Source of the DNA: JAISGQ01 sp964500965
GTDB taxonomy: Bacteria; Bacillota; Clostridia; Oscillospirales; Acutalibacteraceae
Length of the DNA: 33,185 nt
Reading direction: 5' to 3'
Assembly (NCBI GenBank): GCA_964500965.1
Contig: CAZCQZ010000022.1
Location: 1-33,185 of the forward strand
Made by a program: the position numbers and the translations under genes. Below the pieces are notes generated by a model. That model saw nothing but the letters and a program-made list of their open reading frames with translations. It was not told the origin of the DNA and did not search any database. Of this stretch, positions 8,817 through 15,280 are shown piece by piece. Numbering within the stretch: position 1 is the first letter of the stretch; every line of letters begins with the position of its first letter.

Positions 8817-8845
8817 ATTATACTTCCGACAGTTTCGGTTGTCTA
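8817..8845 (-). promoter_or_regulatory. Promoter of ddh
   Basis: TAGACA (8840-8845), 17 bp and TATAAT (8817-8822) on the minus strand lie about 40 bases upstream of the ddh start codon. Confidence 0.7.
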
Positions 8846-8924
8846 TGCATTTTTTTGGAAAAATACTTCCCGATTTGGTTTTATATTCAGTATAATCTGC
8901 ATTATTTTGCCAACACTGAATGCA

Positions 8925-8965
8925 ATACTACTATTTGAATACTTTCAATAAACAGTAGTATAAAT
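8925..8965 (+). promoter_or_regulatory. Promoter with overlapping dyad upstream of the PH-domain genes
   Basis: The inverted repeat ATACTACT (8925-8932) / AGTAGTAT (8954-8961) brackets a weak -35 (TTGAAT, 8936-8941) and overlaps the -10 (TATAAA, from 8960) at 18-bp spacing. A dyad covering a promoter suggests repressor binding, but the protein is unknown. Confidence 0.4.
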
Positions 8966-8985
8966 TTACAGTGGAAGTGAACCGA

Positions 8986-9432
8986 ATGCTATGCCCCATT
9001 TCTCAGCACACCTCAAAACGACTGTTGCTGCTCTGGCAGATATATACCGTTGCTATTCTTGTTGCGCTGCTTGCCGTGGGAATATCCGCTGCATTTCTCA
9101 CATCTGTCGCCGTACTGATACCGCTGGCAGTTTCGGCGGTATCACTGACGGTATATCAGCTTGTATATCTTCCGGTGCTTTGGGACTGTCGCACCTACAC
9201 CAGAAGCCGCGGTATACTTACTCTTGAAAAGGGCTGTATATTCAAAAGAACCACGGTAATTCCCCGTTCACAGCTTCGGTATATTTCCGTCAGCAGACAC
9301 CCCCTTGAACGTATGCTCGGTCTGTCCACCCTGGTTTTTCACACAACCGGCGGTTCTGTTCGGCTGTCCGGGCTGAATGTTGACGATGCGATACAGCTAA
9401 AAGAAAACTTCAGCAGGAGGTTTGAGGAATGA
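8986..9432 (+). CDS. YdbS-like bacterial PH (bPH2) domain membrane protein (148 aa)
   Basis: Two hydrophobic segments (about residues 15-35 and 38-60) form a membrane hairpin, followed by a small cytoplasmic beta-rich domain of the bPH2 type. The pattern RSRGILTLEKGCIFKRTTVIPRSQLRY(I)SVSRHPLERMLGLSTLVFHT (read in pieces) is typical of YdbS. The last residues lie in FSRRFEE. The ATG at 8986 is preferred because GGAAGTG lies 8-10 bases upstream; an in-frame GTG at 8971 would add five residues. It overlaps the next gene by 4 bases (ATGA). In Bacillus the ydbST pair is linked to resistance to an antimicrobial; the role here is inferred only by similarity of the pair. Confidence 0.85.
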   Translation: MLCPISQHTSKRLLLLWQIYTVAILVALLAVGISAAFLTSVAVLIPLAVSAVSLTVYQLVYLPVLWDCRTYTRSRGILTLEKGCIFKRTTVIPRSQLRYISVSRHPLERMLGLSTLVFHTTGGSVRLSGLNVDDAIQLKENFSRRFEE

Positions 9433-10871
9433 CGGAGATATGTGCTCACGCGGATTTTTACACCGTCAAAAGCCGCCGCAGGTCTTTCCGCGGCAACCGT
9501 ATACACCCTGTGTATATTCTTCTCAAAATCAGAAATAAGCTGATTTTATTTCTGATTGCACTGCTGCCCATTCTCTCAGGCAGCACTGCTTCACATCTTC
9601 TCGTCACACTTCTGCTACAGCTTTTGACACTTACCGCCGTGCTTGTTCCGGCAGTGGTAAGCCGGCAGTGTATGCGTTGGGATTATAACGGCAAAGCGAT
9701 ATATTTTTCGCATGGTGTACTTTCAAAAAAGGAAACGGTATTGTATAACGGTAATATATATTCCGCTTCAATAATCAAAACGCCCTTTCTTTCTCTTTTC
9801 CGGTCGGTACGTTTGGAAGTGCGCTCCGGAGACAGCGGAAAGAAGCCCGAAATCACGCTGTTTCTTTCGCCCGAAGATGCAAACGCACTGGTTATGTCTG
9901 TAATGCGACCGTCCGGAACAATCGACACGCTGACGCCGCATTTCACACCTTTTCTTCTCACTTCTGCTTCACGGGCAAATTTTGCCGTAGGTCTGGCTTC
10001 TCTTATGGCATTTCTACTGTCACTCGGTAATAAACCGTCCGGAATTTACAACCGCTTTTCCGAAAGTGTCGGCAATGCTCTGCCCTGCCTGCCTGATATT
10101 TTTGCATCTCTTACAGCGCTTTTTCTCATCGGCTGGTCAGTGCATTTTCTGAAAATATGCTTTACCGATGCGCGGCAGATAACTACCGTTTCGGACAAGC
10201 ATATTATTACGGTTAAAGGGCTGATATCAACTCGTCTTATCTGCGTTCGCAAAGAAAGCATTTCCTGCTGTGAAGTCAGACGTACCTTTCTCACCTCACT
10301 TGCAAAGCAATGTATCGTAACTCTTTTTTTCACCGAGCACCACAGAAGCTGCGGTCTGAAAGCTTTGACAGCATGTCGACAGTGCAACAGCAAAAGAGTT
10401 TGCCGAAGCCTGACATTTTCCGAAAGAAAGCCCGATATACGCATCGGTATCGGGAAAGGTTCGGGGCTGATATGGTGGCTGCCCTACGCCTGCGGAGCCC
10501 TCGCAGTTCTGCTTTTGCAGGCACGTATTTTCGTATCCGATGTTTACCGCCACACAGGATATTTATATATTCTCGCCGTTTTACTCGTACTTCTAGTCTG
10601 GAAGTGTGCTGTCGGCATTTCAGGCTCAGCCAAAGCCTGTCTTGCACTGTCCGGGCAGTATATTCTTATCTGCTCAGTTCATAATTTTTCCTTTTGCTCT
10701 CAGAGAATTTTTTCAGGTCACATTGCCGAATTTCGCGTCACCCAAACTCTTTTGCAAAAACCGCGAAGACTCTGCACGGTATATATTCGCGCAGAAGGCT
10801 CAAGGCACGGACTAAAATGCAGAAATCTGCCGTGCAGTCCGGTTACAATGGTCACGGAACGAATAAAATAG
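9429..10871 (+). CDS. YdbT-like multi-PH-domain membrane protein (480 aa)
   Basis: This is the partner of the preceding YdbS-like gene, with which it overlaps by 4 bases; AGGAGG lies 10 bases upstream of its start. Three repeats of a membrane hairpin followed by a bPH2 domain can be made out. Hydrophobic pairs lie near residues 38-75, 180-250 and 345-400. Beta-rich segments follow each pair (for example YFSHGVLSKKETVLYNGNIYS, broken here into shorter pieces: YFSHGVLSKK and ETVLYNG). The length is close to that of YdbT. Such proteins sit in the cytoplasmic membrane and have no known enzymatic activity. The C-terminal third is rich in Cys and Arg and less well conserved by eye, so its boundaries are uncertain. 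A dacA-like gene follows under its own promoter. Confidence 0.8.
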   Translation: MTEICAHADFYTVKSRRRSFRGNRIHPVYILLKIRNKLILFLIALLPILSGSTASHLLVTLLLQLLTLTAVLVPAVVSRQCMRWDYNGKAIYFSHGVLSKKETVLYNGNIYSASIIKTPFLSLFRSVRLEVRSGDSGKKPEITLFLSPEDANALVMSVMRPSGTIDTLTPHFTPFLLTSASRANFAVGLASLMAFLLSLGNKPSGIYNRFSESVGNALPCLPDIFASLTALFLIGWSVHFLKICFTDARQITTVSDKHIITVKGLISTRLICVRKESISCCEVRRTFLTSLAKQCIVTLFFTEHHRSCGLKALTACRQCNSKRVCRSLTFSERKPDIRIGIGKGSGLIWWLPYACGALAVLLLQARIFVSDVYRHTGYLYILAVLLVLLVWKCAVGISGSAKACLALSGQYILICSVHNFSFCSQRIFSGHIAEFRVTQTLLQKPRRLCTVYIRAEGSRHGLKCRNLPCSPVTMVTERIK

Positions 10872-10881
10872 CCGACAATAA

Positions 10882-10911
10882 TTGACACAACCGCCGCATT
10901 TATATTATAAT
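10882..10911 (+). promoter_or_regulatory. Promoter of the D-Ala-D-Ala carboxypeptidase gene
   Basis: Perfect TTGACA (10882-10887) and TATAAT (10906-10911) hexamers are separated by 18 bp, beginning 11 bases after the YdbT-like stop codon and about 40 bases before the start codon. Confidence 0.85.
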
Positions 10912-10948
10912 CTAATGCATATCAATGTTTTAAAAGGTTGTAATATTT

Positions 10949-12496
10949 ATGCAAGTCCTCTCAAACAAAGCTCTGACCATCCGTCTCGCCTCTCTGTTCA
11001 TGGTGTTTCTCATTGCCGCCGCCCTTTTTGCTTCCCCTGTCAGTGCGAAAATTTCACCGGAACAGCCCGACGTAAAAAGTGCCATACTGGTTGATACCAA
11101 AACCTCCCGTGTACTTTATGAATACAATGCCGACGCAAGAATCAATCCTGCCTCAACCACCAAGGTTATGACCGCGCTTCTGGTTATTGAAGCCGCAGAA
11201 CGCGGTGAAATCAGTCTTGATGACAGGGTTACCGTTACTCAGTCTGTCATTGACGGCGTTATGTGGGACGCCAGCAAGGTCAAGCCGAATCTCACGGACG
11301 ATGAAGTCGTAACCGTGCGCAATCTTCTGCGATGCGTTCTTATGGTTTCGGATTGCGTTGCCTGTGATGTTCTTGCGGTACACACCTCCGGCTCAACGGA
11401 AGCCTTTGTAAGTCTGATGAACCAGCGTGCCGTCGAGCTTTCCTGCTCCGATACGAATTTTGTAAACACTCACGGCTATCCGGCCGATAATCACTACTCC
11501 ACCGCTCGTGACCTTTACCGGATAACCGCCGAAGCAATCAAACACCCTGAATTTTGCGAGATATTCGGCACTATCAAATACTCCATGGATTCTACAAACA
11601 AGAACAGCTCGCGTACACTCTACAACACCGACTGGATGCTGTGGAATCCCGAAAAAATCACATCCATATATACCGAGTATTATTACCCCTACGCCCTGGG
11701 CGGCAAAACAGGCACATCAGATGCTTCCGGTCACTGTCTTACAAGCTACGCTCAAAAGGACGGCACGGAGCTTATATGCGTTGTTCTCGGAGCGAAAATG
11801 GAGCTTCAATCGGACGGCTCTTACGATAAAATGAGCTTCCGTGTTTCCGAACAGCTTTACGATTGGGCATATAACAACTGGAGCGTTCAAACGGTTGTAT
11901 CCTCCGGCGATGTCCTCACCTCTCAGCCTGTGGAAAACGGAAAAAGCGATTCTGTTGAGCTTTATTTGACCGAAGATATTTCACAACTTCTTCCCAACGG
12001 TACAACAAAAGATGACCTCACAATCGAAACCGTTTTGAACGCTGAAATCGTGGAAGCTCCTGTTGCCGCTTACACTCAGCTTGGCGTTGCCAATTTCTAT
12101 TTCGAGGGTGAGCTTATTGCTTCCTCTCCCATTGCCTCCCTTGAAGCCGTTGAAAAGAAAGGTATCGGAGCAGGCGGCGTTATACTTATAATAATCGGTA
12201 TGCTTTTGATTCTGTCATCAGGTGCATGGTTTTACTACGTCAAGAAAATCGCCCCCAAAAAGCAGGTTGCCGCTTACAGCTCAAAGCGCAACGGAGCAGA
12301 ACGTGCCGCTCGCTACAGCATCGGATATTACGGCAGCGACCAGTCCCCGACGGATTATACAGCTTACAGGGACAGGATTCCCCCCGACGGCAAATATACG
12401 CGGCAACGACCTGTAGAAACCGTAACTGCGCAAAGCAGCGCAGTTGATGATGATTACGATGATTACGACCCTTACGACAGCGATGATATAGATTGA
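10949..12496 (+). CDS. Serine-type D-Ala-D-Ala carboxypeptidase, DacA/PBP5 family (515 aa)
   Basis: This is a penicillin-binding protein that trims the terminal D-Ala of peptidoglycan pentapeptides outside the cell. A signal peptide covers residues 1-33 (cleavage after VSA). The active-site motif STTK is at 69-72 and the KTG motif in GGKTGTSDASGH at 251-262. The second motif, normally SxN, reads SDC at 134-136, so the conserved Asn is replaced by Cys; activity may be altered or absent. A C-terminal domain follows. A real transmembrane helix at about 408-431 replaces the usual amphipathic anchor. It ends in a basic stretch and a cytoplasmic tail that finishes strongly acidic (alternating Asp and Tyr). 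The ribosome site AAAAGG is modest. It follows the PH-domain pair but has its own strong promoter. Confidence 0.92.
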   Translation: MQVLSNKALTIRLASLFMVFLIAAALFASPVSAKISPEQPDVKSAILVDTKTSRVLYEYNADARINPASTTKVMTALLVIEAAERGEISLDDRVTVTQSVIDGVMWDASKVKPNLTDDEVVTVRNLLRCVLMVSDCVACDVLAVHTSGSTEAFVSLMNQRAVELSCSDTNFVNTHGYPADNHYSTARDLYRITAEAIKHPEFCEIFGTIKYSMDSTNKNSSRTLYNTDWMLWNPEKITSIYTEYYYPYALGGKTGTSDASGHCLTSYAQKDGTELICVVLGAKMELQSDGSYDKMSFRVSEQLYDWAYNNWSVQTVVSSGDVLTSQPVENGKSDSVELYLTEDISQLLPNGTTKDDLTIETVLNAEIVEAPVAAYTQLGVANFYFEGELIASSPIASLEAVEKKGIGAGGVILIIIGMLLILSSGAWFYYVKKIAPKKQVAAYSSKRNGAERAARYSIGYYGSDQSPTDYTAYRDRIPPDGKYTRQRPVETVTAQSSAVDDDYDDYDPYDSDDID

Positions 12497-12808
12497 TTAT
12501 AGGTCTTATAAGCAACCGGTGAAACAAGTGAAATCATCAATGGTTTTTTGAGAATTTCTACCTACTCTTAAATTAATTGCTGACTTTTTGCTGATTTGCC
12601 ACGAATCGAAAAACGACAAAACAAAAAAGCCGATACACCAACGCATACCAACTCAGACCTTAAAAGGATAGACCTATCCAATAGGTTTCGGTGTTGCGTT
12701 AATGTATCGGCTTTGAAATTCAAAAACGGTTCTGTAATTGCACCCAAGCACTCGCTAACCGCACAAGCGCGTAGAATAGTGGAGAGCTATATATATTGAA
12801 AATTCATA
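12497..12808. other. Intergenic stretch between dacA-like gene and accessory segment
   Basis: No gene with a credible ribosome site is visible; a 67-codon plus-strand frame here (12596-12799) is not convincing. The main content is the large inverted repeat listed separately at 12626-12714. No transposase or recombination site could be recognised. No clear terminator for the dacA-like gene is seen before the repeat. Confidence 0.5.
12626..12714 (-). terminator. Large imperfect inverted repeat, probable terminator for the 289-aa gene
   Basis: AAAGCCGATACA (12626-12637) pairs with TGTATCGGCTTT (12703-12714). An inner AACGCA (12640-12645) pairs with TGCGTT (12695-12700), and an apical ACCTAT-CCA-ATAGGT hairpin sits at 12672-12686. 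On the minus strand the outer stem ends in a run of six T. It could equally be a small non-autonomous repeat element; other copies would have to be looked for in the genome. Confidence 0.5.
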
Positions 12809-13678
12809 TCACTCATACTGCGAGTTACTCCCTTGTATTGAATCGGAAGTGTTCATCTCGTACTTTTTGCGTTTCTTTGCAATTTCAATCCACTTATCAT
12901 TTTCCCAGTCCAGAGGGTTCGCTCCTGCCAAATGAAGTAAAACATTTTGGATTTTCAGATACATTTCGTAGTTAGGAATTTGACTCCATGTATATTCATC
13001 TGCTTTTCCGTCGGCAAACTTTATTTTGCAGATAGCCTTGTCTACCTTATGAATCCAAATTATATTGCCGCTTTTATCATCAAAACACTTTGTGCTTTGT
13101 TTTGTCTCTTTATCTGAATCAAAAATTTCTTGAAGTATGTAATTGTCAATGGGAATATGAAAGTATTTTGCATTGTTATACAGTGTTCCCCACTCTTTCT
13201 TATGTTTCAATTCCGCCGAATGGTATTTTAATAGAATCGCGCTGATAATATACAGATTTTTCAGTGTCATATTTACCCACTTCTGGGCATTTCCATATGA
13301 GAAAACACGTTTACCGCGAAGCTCAACGGCGTCCGGTTTCTTAACGTTTTCCTTGAGATCTTCCGGAAATCTTTTCCACACATCATTGCATATTTTTTCA
13401 TGCCATTCGACATTATTTTCAAGAGAGTTTAGCATAACCGTGTTCACTATATATTTCTTTAAGTCATTCGTTGCACTATTCTTTCCGGCTTCTATTTTAC
13501 TTTTCGCAGTATTGTTATTTTTTTCAAACAATACGTTAAATGCCCCCTGGTTGGTTGCATCTTGATATGCTTTGTTGATTGCGGCGCAAATTATCTCGTC
13601 TGTCTCATCCTCTACCGTAATCCCGAAATAACTGTACAGCAAAAATGCAACCGATCCTTTTTCACTTGCATTAAACAT
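12809..13678 (-). CDS. Hypothetical protein of unrecognised family (289 aa)
   Basis: I do not recognise this protein. It is soluble, with no signal peptide or membrane segment, and is rich in Lys, Asn and Asp. A possibly conserved core reads GKRVFSYGNAQKWVNMTLKN (near residues 125-145). The C-terminal part contains DEYTWSQIPNYEMYLKIQ, typical of a folded domain, and the last 20 residues are polar. The start at 13678 is chosen because AAGGGAG lies 7 bases upstream; the longer frame to 13726 lacks a ribosome site. It lies on the same strand as the WYL regulator, 189 bases downstream of it, so it may be co-transcribed or independently expressed. Its AT-rich composition differs from the dacA-like gene beside it, consistent with an accessory segment. 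Confidence 0.75.
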   Translation of the reverse strand: MFNASEKGSVAFLLYSYFGITVEDETDEIICAAINKAYQDATNQGAFNVLFEKNNNTAKSKIEAGKNSATNDLKKYIVNTVMLNSLENNVEWHEKICNDVWKRFPEDLKENVKKPDAVELRGKRVFSYGNAQKWVNMTLKNLYIISAILLKYHSAELKHKKEWGTLYNNAKYFHIPIDNYILQEIFDSDKETKQSTKCFDDKSGNIIWIHKVDKAICKIKFADGKADEYTWSQIPNYEMYLKIQNVLLHLAGANPLDWENDKWIEIAKKRKKYEMNTSDSIQGSNSQYE

Positions 13679-13867
13679 AGTTATACTCCCTTTCGTTTTC
13701 AATGTGCTACTCATAATTCTTATCATTTCAAATAAGCAGTGTTAAACTGTGTCGGATAATATACTTTTTTCGTCATTTTGTTTGTGGATTTCACATTATT
13801 TAGATTATCATACCAAATGGGACTTTTTCGGGGCACAGTTTTATTGTGTCTATCCGGAGCAGAATAG

Positions 13868-14935
13868 CTATTCTATTTCCTGCTTATAGAGCTTCAACGA
13901 TTTTTTTAGATTATCTATCAATTCTTCTCTAAGTGACCGCGGCTCTAAAATCTCAACATCCGGACTGTAGTTTTTCGCAAACTGTTCCATTGCCATCTTG
14001 TTTGTATAGGTGCTTACCGTAACGTGGCTGTCGGTTTCGTTTGAAAAAGTTATGTCCTTTCCGAACATATCAATAATATCGCTTATCATTGCACGGTTTA
14101 TGCGAAATTTCACATGGACATTTTCCGAGGAATACATATACGGGTGCTCTTTCATATAGGCTGCAAGATCAAGAATTCTTTCGTTTGCCCATGCAAGTTT
14201 TTCAAAAGGCTTTACGGGCTCATCTAATATTTTAATATCCGCAATTCTGTCAATTCGATAATTTGATATATCATCGTATTTATCGTAATTACAGATAAGA
14301 TAATATTTACCCTCTTTTGCTGCCATTTGATATGGATTGACAATATATTCCCGCACTAAACCGTCACTCCGGCATTTTGAATGCATTTCTTTATCCGTAC
14401 CGTATTCCAGATAATGAAAAGAAATTTTTCGGTTAAGGCTAATCGCTTCGTCCAACAATTCAATATTCAGAAAAAGCTGTTTATTGTTATTCTTATCATC
14501 GACCATTTTGGTAATATGACGAGTACGGGATCGAAAATATATATTGGAAAGATTTTCGAGTTTCCCCACCAACTCTTTGCATTGACCGTAGGGAATGTGC
14601 TGTGAAAACAGCAGGCTGTCAATAAGAAGTCGCAGCTCTCCGTCAGTAAAATCTCTTTCAAGGTAAAAATCCGACCAGATATAGCTTTCCTCGCTTTCAC
14701 CTGTCTTAGGGTTAGGCACCATACGAATTGTTTCGCTGTATTCTATACTGTAACCGCAATCCATAAGGTTAAGCAAATTCCGCCGGATAGCCTTGCGATC
14801 GGCTGTCATACCGTATTCTTTTTTCAGTATTTCGGCAATTTCTTTTTGGCTCAAACGGTGGTCTTCATCGGTATATCGTTTGAGAATATCAAGAATATTG
14901 ATTATCAAAAGCTTTTTCGGTTGCGGAGCAATCAT
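13868..14935 (-). CDS. WYL-domain transcriptional regulator (355 aa)
   Basis: A winged helix-turn-helix covers about residues 8-75 (RLSQKEIAEILKKEYG, then DRKAIRRNLLNLMDCGY). A linker follows, then the WYL domain at about 165-235, with KISFHYLEYG and NPYQMAAKEGKYYLICNYDKY, and a WCX-like C-terminal domain (290-350). The eponymous Trp-Tyr-Leu reads Tyr-Tyr-Leu here. WYL regulators are known to sense nucleic-acid or nucleotide ligands and often control phage-defence or DNA-damage genes (for example BrxR, CapW, PafBC). The gene has a GGAGGT ribosome site and its own promoter, and is divergent from the AAA+ ATPase gene. Control of that gene and of itself is inferred from position only. Confidence 0.9.
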   Translation of the reverse strand: MIAPQPKKLLIINILDILKRYTDEDHRLSQKEIAEILKKEYGMTADRKAIRRNLLNLMDCGYSIEYSETIRMVPNPKTGESEESYIWSDFYLERDFTDGELRLLIDSLLFSQHIPYGQCKELVGKLENLSNIYFRSRTRHITKMVDDKNNNKQLFLNIELLDEAISLNRKISFHYLEYGTDKEMHSKCRSDGLVREYIVNPYQMAAKEGKYYLICNYDKYDDISNYRIDRIADIKILDEPVKPFEKLAWANERILDLAAYMKEHPYMYSSENVHVKFRINRAMISDIIDMFGKDITFSNETDSHVTVSTYTNKMAMEQFAKNYSPDVEILEPRSLREELIDNLKKSLKLYKQEIE

Positions 14936-14965
14936 ATTTTACCTCCATATACGGTTAATGCTCAT

Positions 14966-14993
14966 ATTATAGCACTATTTTATTGTATTTCAA
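14966..14993 (-). promoter_or_regulatory. Promoter of the WYL regulator gene
   Basis: TTGAAA (14988-14993), 16 bp and TATAAT (14966-14971) on the minus strand lie about 30 bases upstream of the start codon. The -10 box overlaps the stop codon of the upstream ORF fragment. Confidence 0.75.
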
Positions 14994-15155
14994 CAAGTTA
15001 TGACACATACGCAGCACTTCACTTTTCACAGATACACCTGCACCAACGGTCATCGTGCCAATGGTTGCTCTTTCCAAATCGGCATTGTCTGTGGTGATTA
15101 GTTTTTCGTCAAGTTCGTTCGGTGTGTTATAAAAGCTGCCAAAAGTCTGAACAAT
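14967..15155 (-). pseudogene. Possible 3' fragment of a lost gene
   Basis: An open frame of 62 codons with protein-like composition (for example NELDEKLITTDNADLERA followed by TIGTMTVGAGVSVKSEVLR) ends at 14967-14969. It has no plausible start codon or ribosome site: the frame is closed by a TGA just upstream. It looks like the C-terminal end of a gene truncated during insertion or deletion of the accessory segment. The family is not recognised. A chance open frame remains possible. Confidence 0.3.
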
Positions 15156-15280
15156 TCATTTTTTATATGTATCACCTCTGTCGAAAATTGTACGGCAATA
15201 GATGTACCGAAAACAGCCCATCTAACGTGATATGATTTATGCGCAGCCAAGAAAACACCAACACACAGGAGGATTTCATT

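Noticed and set aside
12596..12799. 67-codon plus-strand frame in the intergenic region
   Set aside because: It runs through the large inverted repeat, has no ribosome site and does not read like a protein.
15180..15235. Near-repeat TGTACGG / TGTACCG upstream of the AAA+ gene as a WYL operator
   Set aside because: Two short imperfect direct copies only, with no supporting second site at the WYL promoter; too weak to call.
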